Numbered from the stretch's first letter, positions 20,162 to 32,900 are shown. The stretch is 64,000 nt of DNA from Farysia itapuensis (GCA_023212645.1 JALBYC010000026.1:100424-164423), one strand, 5' to 3'. Made by a program: numbers and translations. Notes: generated from the letters alone by a model not told the origin.

Positions 20162-23100
20162 ATGGGCTCCGATGGGGTAACAGCCAATGAACCCGCTGCT
20201 CTCCATGGCTCTACCCCTCTCTGTACACTTCGAGTCCAGGTCTTGGGGGCCCGAGATCTCACCGCAAAGGACCGCAATGGCAAATCAGATCCCTTTGTCG
20301 TCGTCAGCTTACCCGGCTCCGCTGTCCCCAAGAGCAAGGATGGTGAAAAGGTTGCAGAGACTGTCACACCGGTCAGAAACAAGACTCTGAATCCCGTCTG
20401 GACTCAAGATGAAGCCACATTCGAGTTTCCAGTCCTTCCTGACTGGTATGGTCCTAACTTTGCAACTGTTGCCAGTGACCCAATCAACTCGGACATTGTC
20501 AAGGCTGCCATTGAAAACACAGTCGTCCAGCCCGCAGACACAGACAACGGACCGGGAGGGAATACGAGCGATGCCGCTTCTGTCCCCAGTCAAAAGGCCA
20601 GGCCGCGTCTGCAGCTGCGCTCTGCTTCCGCCATCAAGATCTCACGCTCAGCGACAAAGATGCTCGTGGCTCCCGTCAAGCTCGGTGCAGCTGGTGCACG
20701 CGTTGTAGGCCGCCAAATGCCTCGACCTATGCGACTCAAGAAGCGCACTCTCGATTCAAAGACTGGCACTCCGCTGGCGTCGAGTGCCGCCCTCTTGTCC
20801 GATGGCCGCCCCCCGCGCGGCTCTATCCAGCTAGATGCGTCTAATGGCATGGTCTCGTCTCTCGAGTTTGTGATTTGGGACAAAGACAAGTTCTCAGGCA
20901 ATGACTACATGGGCGAATGCTCACTGTTGGTCCCACTTTGGTGCCACAATGGGCAGATTGACTGGTGTAATACCGAGTCGATCTGGCTTCCCATCGAGTC
21001 GTCTAGACCGAATGCGGTGACTAGCGGTGAATTGCAGGTCAAAGTAGGCTTCGTACCTCTTACGACAACTGAGAAAGCTGTTGCAGGTCCCCAGTCGTGG
21101 TCCGTCGACGAGATTTACAACCGACTCGTGCTTGCCACGCTTGGCACGACGGGTGCAGCGATTCGTGCGGTTCCTGCTTCGCAATCGGTCGGGACAGCTG
21201 GTGCTGCAGAGGCTTTTGTCGACGATGGTCTCAGCTCTGATAGCGAAGACGACGATGCCGGCTCTATGAGCGACACCGCAAGTGCAGCAAGCGATGTGAA
21301 CGATCAGGAGGACGACGACGATATCTCTTCAGATGACGATGGCACGTACAATATGCACTACCATTCCGTTGCAGGCTCACATACAGCTGATTCAAGCAGT
21401 CAAACTTCAGCAAGTACGTCAGATGCTCTCAGTCCGCCACCACCACATACCCCAGGTAAAGGAGGCAGATATCGCAAAATGTTTTCCCGCAACAAAGGCT
21501 TGAGTTCAGGCCAGACTTCTGGTGCTCGAACACCTAATACTGCTGCCGGTTCAGATGCTGAAGCGTCACAAGCTAGTACACCAGTCGACGGATCACGGCC
21601 AAGACGACGTCGACTACCTGGGGTGCCGCGTCGCAGACGCCGTGCTGCGGCTGGCGATGCCAATGCATCCTCAAATCTCACTGCTGGTAGCACGAAGAGA
21701 CGTCGTAAACCTGGAAAGCGCCGCTCACGACGTAAAGGCGGAGAGTACGCCTTCAAGGCTGAAATGGGGATGGACATCATCGGCATCGTCATGATGGAAA
21801 TCAAGGGGGCTCACAATCTACCCCGCTGGTCAAACGTCACCCGAACTGGCTTCGACATGGACCCATTTGCGATTGCCAGCTTTGGACAGAAGATCTTTCG
21901 TACGCGTGTCGTTCGACATACCCTCAACCCAACATGGAACGAGAAGCTGTTGTTCCATGTACGCCGGCACGAGATCAATTTCCAGACCAAATTTGCCATC
22001 TATGATTGGGATCGCATGTCGTCCAATGACTATGTCGGCGGAGCACATCTTGACGTGGCTGAGCTGGTCAACTCAGCTCCCAAACCGGACCCAACGACGG
22101 GTTTGTACGCTGCGGATGAAGATGGCATCAACAGCATGGCGTCCTTCGATCTACCCTTGGCTCGCATCGAGAAGGACGAGATAGTCAAGTTCAAAGGAAA
22201 GACACCCATTCTCTCGATCCAGGCCAAATTCACGCCTTATGATGCATTACGGCAGAAGTTTTGGCGGCAGTTGGCCCAGCAATTCGATTCCAACGATAGC
22301 GGAACGCTGAACCGTCTCGAGTTATCGAGCATGCTCGACAGTCTCGGAAGTACGTTGAGTCTCAAAACGCTCGACAGCTTCTTCCGCGAAGTAGACAAGA
22401 ACCCGGACGAGGATGAACTGACGTACGATCAGGTGATCTCGGCTCTGGAAGCCGAGGTGAAGAAGCCCTGGGCTCAGAAACGCAAAGCAGCCACACTCTC
22501 CGACTTGCAGAGTGGGCCGTCCACGCCGTCCCTGTCCCTGTCTCAGCATATGGGTGGAGTCGGCGACATTGGAGCTGACGTTAATCAGGAATTTGATTTT
22601 GGGGGCAGCAATGCGCCTACATCGAACCAGGCTGATTCCGGCAGGCCTGTCGCACCAGGCGTGCTTGCCTCAGATAACGAGGCAATGTCAAAGCTACTCC
22701 CATCACACGTCAAGTCAAGCCAAAGTGCGCCAGATCCTCAGGACACGGCATCAGCTCGCAGCTTATCGGCTTTGTCAATATCGTCAGCTTCCTCGTCCCG
22801 GCTGTCCAAGACAAATGACTCTGAGACTGCACCTTCGTCGGTCAAAACACCTCATCGAGGATCCTCTGGTTCATCGTCGGACGCTGGACGGATGAGCTCG
22901 ACGTCTCCGTCTCCAACACCCCCTCTGATCACTGTGGAGAAGGACGGCGAGGGCGAGGAAGGAAGCGAAGATCTCGCAAGTCTCGATGATGACGACATGC
23001 AGCCAGTCGAATTGGTGGTCCGTTTGCAATCCTGTCCTCTATGTCACATGCCTCGACTGTCGAAAAAGGGCGAGATGGATATCATCACACACCTGGCAGT

Positions 23101-24184
23101 ATGTGCATCTCAAGACTGGCGACGAGTGGAGAGCATGACAGTACGCAACTATGTCACTGCAAGCCAAGCCCAGCGCAAATGGTACACGAAGGTGGTCAAC
23201 AAGATCAGCCAAGGTAATTACCAGCTAGGCGCCAACAGTGCCAACATTATCGTGCAGGACCGCGTTTCGGGCGAGTTGATGGAGGAAAAGATGCAAGTCT
23301 ACGTTCGACTTGGCATCCGACTCATGTACCAAGGTGCACGATCCCGCATGGACGGGGCTCGTTTGAAGCGCATGCTCAAAAACATGAGCGTAAAGCAGGG
23401 CGTAAAGTTCGACCATCCTTCCAGCGCCCGCGAGATTGCTTCCTTCATTGCATTCCACAACCTCAACACAGACGAAATTCGGGAGCCGCTGGACAGCTTC
23501 AAGACATTCAACGAGTTTTTCTACCGCAAACTCAAGAGCGATGCGCGGCCGAATGACGAGCCGGATAATCCGGCACGTCTGGTCAGCGGCGCAGATTGCC
23601 GCATGATGGCGTTCGAGAGCATTAGCGAGGCCACAAGGCTGTGGATCAAGGGCCGCGAATTCAGCGTCGCTCGATTGCTGGGCGAAGCTGCAAGCGATGT
23701 GTCTGACATGGAAAGCTACCAGAACGGTGGCGCTCTGTCCATCTTCCGTCTTGCGCCTCAGGATTACCACCGATTCCACTGCCCAGCTGACGCCACGGTG
23801 GGCAAATCCACATGGATCGAGGGACAGTACTACACGGTGAACCCGATGGCGATTCGGTCTACGATTGACGTGTACGGCGAGAACGTGCGCGTAGTGGTTC
23901 CGTTTCACTCCTCCGAGTTTGGCACTTTCTACGCAGTCTGCATCGGTGCAATGATGGTGGGTAGTACCGTGTTGACGGTCAACGAGGGTGAAAAGGTCAA
24001 ACGCGGCCAAGAGTTCGGCTACTTCAAATTCGGCGGCTCGACGATCGTGCTGGTGTTTGGCAAAGGCAGGGTAACTTTCGACGAGGATTTGCTGGACAAC
24101 TCCCGGGCAGCAATCGAGACGCTCGTCAGCGTTGGTATGGGTGTTGGGCGAGCTGTCACAACAGAGACCGGATTAGAAACCTAG
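20162..24184 (+). CDS. PSD2: Phosphatidylserine decarboxylase, C2-domain (Psd2) type
   Basis: Converts phosphatidylserine to phosphatidylethanolamine at Golgi/endosome membranes. 1340 residues from the first in-frame ATG. Domains in order: C2 domain 1 with LRVQVLGARDLTAKDRNGKS (about 20-45 onward) interrupted by a basic insert; an acidic then Arg/Lys-rich disordered region; C2 domain 2 (about 540-640, start IGIVMMEIKGAHNLPRW); an EF-hand-like pair (about 700-770, FDSNDSGTLNRLEL); a Cys/His motif CPLCHMPRLSKKGEMDIITH (about 958); and the decarboxylase core with VPFHSSEFGTFY. The self-cleavage and pyruvoyl-forming site is GGST (about 1291-1294). Single exon. The last 12 nt overlap the coding end of the convergent DUF1764 gene. 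Confidence 0.95.
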   Translation: MGSDGVTANEPAALHGSTPLCTLRVQVLGARDLTAKDRNGKSDPFVVVSLPGSAVPKSKDGEKVAETVTPVRNKTLNPVWTQDEATFEFPVLPDWYGPNFATVASDPINSDIVKAAIENTVVQPADTDNGPGGNTSDAASVPSQKARPRLQLRSASAIKISRSATKMLVAPVKLGAAGARVVGRQMPRPMRLKKRTLDSKTGTPLASSAALLSDGRPPRGSIQLDASNGMVSSLEFVIWDKDKFSGNDYMGECSLLVPLWCHNGQIDWCNTESIWLPIESSRPNAVTSGELQVKVGFVPLTTTEKAVAGPQSWSVDEIYNRLVLATLGTTGAAIRAVPASQSVGTAGAAEAFVDDGLSSDSEDDDAGSMSDTASAASDVNDQEDDDDISSDDDGTYNMHYHSVAGSHTADSSSQTSASTSDALSPPPPHTPGKGGRYRKMFSRNKGLSSGQTSGARTPNTAAGSDAEASQASTPVDGSRPRRRRLPGVPRRRRRAAAGDANASSNLTAGSTKRRRKPGKRRSRRKGGEYAFKAEMGMDIIGIVMMEIKGAHNLPRWSNVTRTGFDMDPFAIASFGQKIFRTRVVRHTLNPTWNEKLLFHVRRHEINFQTKFAIYDWDRMSSNDYVGGAHLDVAELVNSAPKPDPTTGLYAADEDGINSMASFDLPLARIEKDEIVKFKGKTPILSIQAKFTPYDALRQKFWRQLAQQFDSNDSGTLNRLELSSMLDSLGSTLSLKTLDSFFREVDKNPDEDELTYDQVISALEAEVKKPWAQKRKAATLSDLQSGPSTPSLSLSQHMGGVGDIGADVNQEFDFGGSNAPTSNQADSGRPVAPGVLASDNEAMSKLLPSHVKSSQSAPDPQDTASARSLSALSISSASSSRLSKTNDSETAPSSVKTPHRGSSGSSSDAGRMSSTSPSPTPPLITVEKDGEGEEGSEDLASLDDDDMQPVELVVRLQSCPLCHMPRLSKKGEMDIITHLAVCASQDWRRVESMTVRNYVTASQAQRKWYTKVVNKISQGNYQLGANSANIIVQDRVSGELMEEKMQVYVRLGIRLMYQGARSRMDGARLKRMLKNMSVKQGVKFDHPSSAREIASFIAFHNLNTDEIREPLDSFKTFNEFFYRKLKSDARPNDEPDNPARLVSGADCRMMAFESISEATRLWIKGREFSVARLLGEAASDVSDMESYQNGGALSIFRLAPQDYHRFHCPADATVGKSTWIEGQYYTVNPMAIRSTIDVYGENVRVVVPFHSSEFGTFYAVCIGAMMVGSTVLTVNEGEKVKRGQEFGYFKFGGSTIVLVFGKGRVTFDEDLLDNSRAAIETLVSVGMGVGRAVTTETGLET

Positions 24185-24705
24185 ATATGCACCACAGCAA
24201 ATTTAGTAGTCAGCCAAACACGACTTCGCGAGGGACAGAAGCAATGTGTATACTTACAGCAGTCGCAGTCGAATGGACAGAGAGGTGTATCACCGCCTTG
24301 TCCCAGCTTGAGTTCGCTTTCAGAGTAAATGGCGAGTCCATCGTCGGTTTTGCGTCGAGTGGTGCCGCGGGAGTCTGTGAATTCAGCCACGTCTTTGGGT
24401 AGTGTTGCGCGAGAAGTCGCGGTAGCGGCGGCGGGGACAGGCGCTGACTTTTTGCGCTTGGTCGATGGTGGCAATGCAGATGTTGTTGCTGGGGTCGCTG
24501 AAGGGTCCTGCACTACCGTGACCTGTCGTTTTGTGGGCTTACCGCTGTTGCCCTGGCTCGTGCTCTTGGTGGTGTTGTTGTCTGCCGGAGTCGATGACGG
24601 TGCGGTTTGCGCAGCTTTTCGCTTCTTGGTTGCAGCGGAGGCCGAGGTTGTCGCTTGCTTCTTGGGTTGTGCGAATAGCGCGTCTATCTCAGACGTCTTG
24701 GTCAT
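24173..24705 (-). CDS. DUF1764 family protein, two exons with an 8-nt last exon
   Basis: Small basic, probably nuclear protein of unknown function. The start MTKTSEIDALFAQPKK at 24705 matches the family's usual N-terminus. Exon 1 (24258-24705) runs through a Lys/Ser/Ala-rich linker to the conserved end RKTDDGLAIYSESEL...TPLCPFDCDC. An intron of 77 bp (24181-24257; GTAAGT donor, TACTAA-like branch point, TCTAG acceptor) leads to an 8-nt exon (24173-24180) that completes the family's C-terminal CDCCF and the stop. The total is 151 residues. The last exon lies inside the PSD2 coding end on the other strand. Without splicing the protein would instead read 24 codons of unrelated sequence. Confidence 0.85.
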
Positions 24706-24912
24706 CCTTGCAGCAGCACGATGTTGACGTATAGCAGCAGGCACTTTGATCAAAGCGTTAAATGTTCGCAAGAAAAAAAACGGAGAAAATGCGTGTCAAT
24801 TAAAGGTGGAGGAAATACAATTGTGTAGGAAGGAAGGGTATAATGGAGAGCATTGACACGCAACGGACATCAGGTATAAGACGAAGGCTACGCAGTTGAC
24901 GGTTCATTGCTT

Positions 24913-25482
24913 TCAGAGTTGCGCAGAGTTGCGCGGTGCGTTTTTGAGGAAACCTCTCCATTGACTCCTGCTCTTTTCCTCTCGAGCGTCAATCGTCTGC
25001 TGGGCCAGCTTGAGCTCAGATTGCAGAGCGGCTCGATCCTCAGGCTCCGAGATAGAGTCAAGGACATCGCCGATATAGTTGCACGCCTTGTACACGTCTC
25101 CCGACAGTCTAAGCGCTCGTGATTTGCGATACATGGCCTTGACTGCCGTCGAGCGGGCATCGCTGCATTTGAGGCTCTTCTCGGCGGCAGTCACGGCTCT
25201 ATCGTACTTTTGCTGCTTGAGATAGATGAGCGACATGTTGCAGTGTACCGCGGCCAGTGCTAGTTTTGCTTCTTCAAGGCCCGTAGGAGCCGAGGCCTTC
25301 CCCTCCCCGCCAAGCAGTCCAAGCACGCCCGCAGAGTCACGTTCCAGACCGGAAAGATATAGGATCGCAAGATGGTAACAGCGCAGGGCCTCGCCGAGAT
25401 CTTGCTTCCCAAAAGCGGCGTTCCCTGCCGCTTTGTGCTCCAGACCTGTCTGCAACTTGTCTTCTTGTGTTGCCTGTGTCAT
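24913..25482 (-). CDS. Tetratricopeptide-repeat protein
   Basis: 189 residues from the ATG at 25482. The N-terminal half has the spacing of TPR helices ([20 protein letters not shown], then [20 protein letters not shown], then [19 protein letters not shown]), resembling the TPR part of AIP/FKBP-type or TTC co-chaperones but with no catalytic domain. A Gly/Ala-rich insert separates repeats 1 and 2. The C-terminus is charged ([12 protein letters not shown]) and could be helical. Likely a protein-protein adaptor; the partner is unknown. The frame is open further upstream, but that part would overlap the VMA6 promoter and has no motif. It is divergent from VMA6 with a 205-bp spacer. Confidence 0.75.
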   Translation of the reverse strand: MTQATQEDKLQTGLEHKAAGNAAFGKQDLGEALRCYHLAILYLSGLERDSAGVLGLLGGEGKASAPTGLEEAKLALAAVHCNMSLIYLKQQKYDRAVTAAEKSLKCSDARSTAVKAMYRKSRALRLSGDVYKACNYIGDVLDSISEPEDRAALQSELKLAQQTIDAREEKSRSQWRGFLKNAPRNSAQL

Positions 25483-25687
25483 TGAGCGTTGTTGCTGTAG
25501 AAACTTGGTACAAGGCTGTACAAGGTCACACGCTTTCAAAAAAAGTTCAGCGAATTGTGTTAGAGTCAAATTCGTGTCGCACGTGACTGATTTTGGCTTG
25601 AATGAGCAAGGACCATGTCCAAATATGCCACCCACACACACGCTCTACCATTCTAGGCACATCCATTCATCATACCTCTTGCCCAAG

Positions 25688-26758
25688 ATGGAGATGATCT
25701 CGTTCAACATGGACCACGGCTACCTGGAGGGTGTCGTGCGTGGCTATCGTACCTCTCTACTCACATCATCCCACTATCAATCGCTAACGCAGTGTGAAAC
25801 ACTCGACGATTTCAAGATGCAGCTTCAGGCCACCGACTACGGCAACTTTCTCGCAAACGAACCCTCACCCATTTCCACATCCACCATTGCCGAGAAGGCC
25901 ACACGGAAGCTCGTGGCTGAGTTCGAGTATCTTCGCACCAATGCTATTGCGCCGCTGTCCCAGTTCTTGGACTACATGACGTATGCCTACATGATTGATA
26001 ATGTCATCCTTCTTATTACCGGTACATTGCACGAGCGGGACACGCACGAACTCCTCGAACGATGCCACCCTCTCGGCGTATTCGAAACTATGCCAGCGCT
26101 GTGTGTTGCAAGTACCGTCGAGGAATTATACAACTCGGTGCTGGTCGAAACCCCACTCGCCCCTTACTTCCGAGATTGCGTCTCGGCTTCCGATCTGGAT
26201 GACCTCAACATTGAGATCATCCGCAATACCCTCTACAAAGCGTATCTGGAAGATTTCTACCAGTTCTGCGACAAGATTGGCGGCACAACTGCCCAGACAA
26301 TGCGCGAGCTCCTCTCTTTTGAAGCGGATCGTCGCACGATTAATATCACCATCAACTCGTTCGGCACCAGTTTGTCAAAAGAGGACCGCGCACGGCTGTT
26401 CCCCAATATCGGCCGCCTCTTCCCCGCTGGCAACAACGTTCTCGCCCGCGCCGACGAGCTGGATCAAGTGAAAGCCGTATGCGATGGCATCCCCGAGTAC
26501 AAAGGTTTCTTCGACACAGGCCCGTCCGGCGGCACGACAACCTCCAGCGGCGAGCCAACAGCCGATATGCTCGAAGACAAGATGTTCAAACTCGAAGTTC
26601 AGCTCAACCGCATCCTCACTATCACCCAGTTCCAGTTCGGCATCTTTTACGCCTGGCTCAAACTCAAAGAGCAGGAAATCCGCAGCATCACTTGGATCGC
26701 AGAGTGCATCGCCCAAAACGCGCGCGATCGCATCTCGGACTTCATCCCACCACTCTAG
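25688..26758 (+). CDS. VMA6: V-type H+-ATPase subunit d
   Basis: Peripheral V0 subunit that couples the central rotor of the vacuolar proton pump to the c-ring. The ATG at 25688 gives 356 residues, near the 345 of yeast Vma6, and starts with the conserved pattern [20 protein letters not shown]. Further family blocks are [39 protein letters not shown] and the C-terminal [10 protein letters not shown]...[10 protein letters not shown]. An insertion rich in Gly/Ser/Thr ([13 protein letters not shown]) precedes the last helix. Single exon. The frame is open upstream to 25433, but the extension overlaps the divergent TPR gene start and has no homology I recognise. Confidence 0.96.
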   Translation: MEMISFNMDHGYLEGVVRGYRTSLLTSSHYQSLTQCETLDDFKMQLQATDYGNFLANEPSPISTSTIAEKATRKLVAEFEYLRTNAIAPLSQFLDYMTYAYMIDNVILLITGTLHERDTHELLERCHPLGVFETMPALCVASTVEELYNSVLVETPLAPYFRDCVSASDLDDLNIEIIRNTLYKAYLEDFYQFCDKIGGTTAQTMRELLSFEADRRTINITINSFGTSLSKEDRARLFPNIGRLFPAGNNVLARADELDQVKAVCDGIPEYKGFFDTGPSGGTTTSSGEPTADMLEDKMFKLEVQLNRILTITQFQFGIFYAWLKLKEQEIRSITWIAECIAQNARDRISDFIPPL

Positions 26759-26959
26759 ACCGCTGTTGGCCCCATCCCCCTAGTCTCATTGCGCTTTATG
26801 GTTATCCTATTCACTCTTTTTTTCGCGTGACTGGGTCTGAGTTGAGACAATGCTTTGGATGAATATGCAAGTAGATGGGATGAGATATGATGCAAAAAAA
26901 AAAAGATGGGTCTATGCTGGGTGGGTGGGAAAACGAATGTGGTGGTTGCGTCTTGTTGT

Positions 26960-29900
26960 TCACTTGCGCTTTTTGACGAATAGCGCATCGAGGGCTGCGC
27001 TAGAGGGTTTTGACGGGCTTACCGCCCGACGTTGTTTCAGATGCGAAGAATCTGCATGTGCCGCGCTGTTGCTGGCTTGAAGTGCCGCTGTTGACGCTCG
27101 CGTAGGTGTTGGGGGTCGTTTGAGAACGCCAACAGACAAACTACCCACAGGGTCGGTTTTGGAGTGCGGCTGTGCATGTGCGGGCTTGGAGCCACCTGGG
27201 CTCTGTTTAGCTGCGCCGTTGGAGAGGCGAGGAGCCTTCATAGGCTGGACTTGGGGTTTGGATTTAGAGAGTGGTCGACTAGGTTGGCCTGCTGATGTTT
27301 GTGCACCTTCGACAATGACAAAGTCATCCGAAGCGGAGTCGGCTTTCGTCTTTTTGCGCGAGATCGGCTCGTCGTCCATGCCGAGAGACTTGCGTTTGGG
27401 TTCCAGCGGACCTGTCTCACCATGACGAGGAGATGCCAACGGTTTGCTCTTGTTGGTCGACATGGATACCGGGGTTTGTGGTGATGGCATTGATCCCGAT
27501 ACTTTGCGAGGTGGCAAAGGCTCGGGCTTTGGTGTCGTTGAAATTTTCGGCGTCACCGCCTTCTTGACTACCGCCGTGGGCGACACATTTTCCTGCTTTT
27601 CCCGCTTCACGAACGCTTGATCTCGAGCTGAAGTCTTGAGCCCCTTCTGCAGTAGTGCGACGGTCGTCGCTTGCAGCGCGCCACATTTCTCCGCCGTCGT
27701 GACAAGTGTGTTCCACAGAGAGTCGCTCCTCTTAAGATGCTCGGCGTTTCCAATGATGAACAAGTTGCTCTTGGCACGCGTCACGGCGACGTTTAGGCGG
27801 CGACGATCGCTCAAGAATCCAATACTGCGAGGCTCGACCGAGGATCGCACGCAGCTGAGAATGATGATGTCTTTCTCCTGCCCCTGGAAGCCGTCGACGG
27901 TGTTGAAATCGATTCGTTGGGCAATGTCGTGCCCATACCGGTTTTGGAACGTGCGTCGAAGCTCAAACACTTGCGCCTTGTACATGGTCACCACGCCGAT
28001 GCGATAGTCAAAGTCGACCGCCGGGTAGTCAACGCGTAATCGTTCGTATAGTGCTAGTGCGATGTTTGCCTCTTCTTTGTTGATGATCGAGTGCAGTCGA
28101 CCAGGGGATTCGGGTGCTTTGGTTGAGAAGAATTTGAACGGTCGCATCAGATCGAATTGATGCCAAGGCTGCTTCGTAAGTTCAGCCATGTTGGGACCGT
28201 TTTGCAATTTGCCTTCGTAAAAGGTCTGCGATGGGAACAAGGCGATCTCAGGATGCATTCGGTACTGGATGCTGAGCAAGTGCACAGCAGACGGTGATCG
28301 TTCGAACATGCGCACGAACAGAGACTGCGAGTAGCCCAAACGGTCCGCTTGCTGCGAAAGCACAGTGGGCGGCAACTGATTGGGATCGCCTACCATGATA
28401 CACTGTTTGCAGCCATAGCGGAGCGGGATGATCGTGCTGAGTTCGACAGCTTGCGCGGCCTCGTCGATTACAACAGTCTCGAAGTCAAAAGCCAAAGAGC
28501 TCAGCATCTCGTGGCCAGCACCAGACAGTGTCGTACAGATAACGTCGGCATCGCCCAAAATCTCGGTCCTGGCACGACGTCGGTCGGCTTCGCGTTGTCG
28601 ATAGGCACTCTGTGCTTTGTCCTTGGCTTCATCCAATCGCGACATGACTGCCAAACGCTTGGCTGACAGACTTCGAATCTCAGCCTCCAGCTGCTTTGCC
28701 AATGCGCTATTACCTCGACTCTGTGAAAGCTCTTTCACCTTGTCTTCGCGTTGTTTCTTGAGGGAGTGGATCTCGGCGTGCAGCACTCCCGGGTCGGTCG
28801 TAGTTGACTCTCCACCATTGGCGGTAGAGCCTGCAGACAGTCTCTGCTCGATTAGTTGCTCGAGCGAAATGTCTTTGACCGTCACGTTGATGCTGTCGTC
28901 TCGACCAACACGCACCACTTTCGGGTAAAACATCTTGCCATCCAACAGCCGCATCCCTGACTTGGCGCGCTTGGCGACCTCGTCAATGGCCGCATTACTC
29001 GGCGCACACAAGAGAATCTTTTTCGTCGCGTTCAATTTGCCAATAACGGTGCCAGCTTGCACTGTGGTAGACGGACCCTTCCGGTTTGATACAAAGGCGC
29101 CAATCAAGGCGCAGATGGTTTTCGTTTTGCCCGTACCAGGAGGTCCCTGAATCAGCGAAAATCCTTCTGTGGCCAGGGAGCCCAGAATAGCTCGAGCTTG
29201 AGGCTCATTGACTTGGTACCCAGTCATGGCCCGGCGCAGCTCGTCGGGGGACAACGTCGCTTTGGGAGCAACACGAGCCTTTGAGATTTCAGCAAAGAGG
29301 TCAAAGTAAGGCGCAGCCATGAGAGCAGCGAATTCTCGATGGATAGTGGTGAGCGAAAAGAGTTTCTTGAGCTCCCACTTGGAACGGTTGACCAAAGCTG
29401 TGCTTGCGCCCTGGCGGTCTTCGGTCAAGCAGCAGCGAAGTGTGGCCTGATGACCTTGAGGATGCCGCTTAAAGGCCTCCACCTTGGCCAGCAAGGTTCG
29501 AGGTTTTCTTCCAGGAGCGGCAGATCCTCTCTCTTTTAACCGCACTATATCAGTCTCCCCGATGTTGAACAGAGGCGGCAGAAAGTCGGGGGCGATCGTG
29601 ATGTTGACGTCAACAAAGTGGTCAACTGTCAATCGACCCGCAACTTCCAGCGGAATGCTTGGCTCATTGGACGTCTCCGCCTCCTCCCTTGCCGACTGAA
29701 ATTGAGACCAGCATTCTAGGAGAAGCAACGGGCCAAAAACAGAGCCGTACTCCGTAGCGTTGTTGAAAAGAGGCTGAACTCGTCGGTAGTCTGGCTCCTT
29801 GCCCTCCATTGGCGGAGGTCTGTCGCCATCGTGAAAGTAGTTCCAAGCTAGGATACTGCGATGAAGAGCAGCATAATCCGGTGAACTTCGCAGCATTCGC

Positions 29901-32900
29901 TTTCTCTCAGCATCAGCACGTTCTTTGCGCGCACGTGCAAGGTGAGGATCTTCCATAACTTTGATCTGACGTCGTTGTGGCTGGGCAATCTTGATTGTGC
30001 GCGGTCGATCTGTCTGTGCTCGCAGAGCAGCGAGACCTTTGGCCTCGGTACCCACATCGCTACTGTCGCTGTCGGACGATGATGAAGACGAAGTATTATC
30101 ACTTTGAACCGCCCCAGCTCGTCTCGCAGCAGCCTTGGCGGCTTCGGTCGTGGGGGGCGGCATCTTGTTGATCAGAGTACCCGTGACCGAGCTAACAGCC
30201 GCAGGGGGTTTTACGACGACCTCATCCTCATGATTGCGACCCCATCGAGCATCGCTTGCGTTGGTGTTCTGCGGTTTCCAAGCACGACTACTGCCGAGCT
30301 CCTGTCGTAATTGCGCCATCTTGCCGGTGCTGCTGGTATTGCGCGCGCTTGATGACACCGACGAGCCAGCGAGCCTACTTGATGCTCCCTTGTACGCGTT
30401 GATTGGAGCTGTGGGCATCGCAGGGCGTGCTTTGGGACGCGTGAAGTCGAGCCTGATAGGGTCCCTCGAGCGTCCTGTCTCTGAGTCGCCATCTATGTCG
30501 ATGATGTCCGCTGGGTCGACTTTTGAAAAATTCAGCTTCGCTTGCTTCATCTTCTTGCGCTGCTTTTCCTGGCTGCTCGTCAAGCCTACGCGTCCGACCC
30601 CGGTCCACCAATGTGATCTGTCTTCGTTGTCTGTGAAGTACGAAGTCGCACCACCAGTGCGGGCTTTCGGCTTGTCTACGGACAAGCGATCCTCACCAAT
30701 AGATTGTGCGGGAGCGTTAGAGACTTGCATATGCGAGGTCTTGACATCGGAAGCACTGGAGCCTGAGTCGCCTTCTTCGTCGCTTATAACGATGATGCCT
30801 GGATCCGTATCGAGACGGATCTTGAGGTCCTCGAGCTCGGCTATGCTGAGAAGGGTGTGGCGCACGTTTGCATCTTCGATGTTCAGCTGCTCGTTGATAA
30901 ACTGCAACATCTTGTTCTTGGCTTGCATCGGCAGCTCATAGTCTGAGCCGAATTGGTCCAGCGCTTTCAGGATAAATAATTGAGTTTCGCGCAAGATATC
31001 TTCGTCGTTCATGCGCAACCAGCTTGTTGCATCCTCGAGCGGAAGTGCTAGTGCCTGTACCATGGCCTCTTCGTCGGCCAGATCTCGATCGTCGGTCTCT
31101 TTCTGCTTGCCATTCCGGTTCGCGGGCGCTTCGGCGGCGCGTCGTATCAAGTGACAGAAGATGGGCAGAGCGTCGACCATTTCGGACGCAAACATAGTGA
31201 CATCTCGAAACCATGCCACCAACTCCTCTCTTGCAAGCAACGTAGACCAGGCCGGAGTGCGCTTGAAGATAGCAGCGACACTTTGGCACATAAGCCTCCA
31301 AATTGTGGGGGCTTTGAGAGCAACGTTCTGCAGATTTGATGCGTCTTCGATCAGGCTCCAAGAGGTGCCAGGACGTAGAATGCCGTCGGTACTGCCGGCG
31401 AGAACGTTGACGATGTCGGCAAAGCTACGTACCATCCACTTGGCAAGGTCGTTGGCTTCTACTAGGTTATTGGCGGCATTGACAAACATTCGGAGGTAAT
31501 CGTTCAAAGCGCGTAGCGCGAAAGCACTATTCAGCTGGAAAAGGATGCGGAAGCAATCCGAGCGCGTCTCGACGCTGAGAAAAGCCACACGCAGTAAATT
31601 CTGAGCTGGTTTGTAAATGTCCGGCTCGGGACACAGATTGAGGAGAAGTAGACTGTACGTGTTGGCGGTGCACAGATCTTGTACTTCGCCTTCTCGAGCG
31701 AGCTCTCCAAAGTCAGTCAGCGTCTCCAGGAAGTCGCTTCGCATTGAAGAGAACGCTTTTGCGACCGAATTGATAGACTGACGAACCTTGCTTAAATACG
31801 TCTCATACGTCGTATTGTCCACACTTGTGGACTTTTTCATGGCGTGCGTAGCAATTGATGGCGGGGTGTAGACAGTAACGTTCGCCAAAGCTCCGAGCAG
31901 AATGGCAATACCATCTTTGCTGGAGCTTGCAGCGGTGACACTGTAGGTTTCGGACCACAGTACGCTACATATCTCGACGACAGGATACGAATCAGTGGCT
32001 GCCTTTTCGTATACGGAAGCCGGCGGGACTTGGCCTGTAGTCTTCCTGTTGCGATTCGCCGCCTTCAACTTTGCGTGGTTACGACTGGAAATGTTAGAAA
32101 GTTGAAGCGTGGCGGTTGCAAGGTTGCGCGAGTCCCGCTCAAAGGCCTGTGAGATGAGTTGCTGAGCAGCCTTCTTGGTGTTCAAATCTGCTTTGCTCTC
32201 GTTGGAGAGAGCCATGTTTGCAATAGATGAAGCATACAAGTCAACAACTTGGCGACTGTTGACTTCATCGGCATGATTGAGAACAAGGTCAACGCCTTCG
32301 GTAAGGGCGACGGCGCGACATTCGTTTGGAACGTGCCCTTGTTGCATGCGTTCGAAAAGGAAATTGGCAATGCGCTTGATTGCCTCGCTGAACTGTTTCC
32401 CGCCGTGGCTTTTTAGGGAGTTGAGGTGCGGTCGCATCCAGCCAAAGAAGAGGCCACGCTCGCGCTGGTTATTGACCGTCTGAGCAGACTCGAAAAGAGG
32501 CTTTGTGAAGAAGGGATTGTCAAGGATGCCAGAAAGGATAACAGTAGCATATTCTTGGTCTTCGTCGGCACTATCGAGCCATACAGCTGGTCCTCGCAAT
32601 CTAAGAAGGGTCGCGTATGCCTTGAGCACGTCAGCGAAGCGATCGTGACGATCGTGAACGTGGCTGAGAATGGACGACGTAAGCGAAGGAGCGGCCATGG
32701 GAGCCGCATTGAGCATAATGGAAAGCAACGACCAGTCGGCTGTAGTACCTTCCTGACTGTATCGGCGGGCCGCATGTTTGATTGCGCTCAAGATCACAGA
32801 TGGTGGGGGAGGATCGAGCGGCAGAGGTTTTAGAAGGAGCATCTGTCGCGCAGCGAATGTGCGCATGGTAGCATTTTGATCTGTGCAGAGCGTTAGTAGA

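Noticed and set aside
25433..25687. N-terminal extension of VMA6 in the open frame
   Set aside because: It overlaps the start of the divergent TPR gene, begins at a frame-internal ATG and lacks similarity to any subunit d N-terminus.
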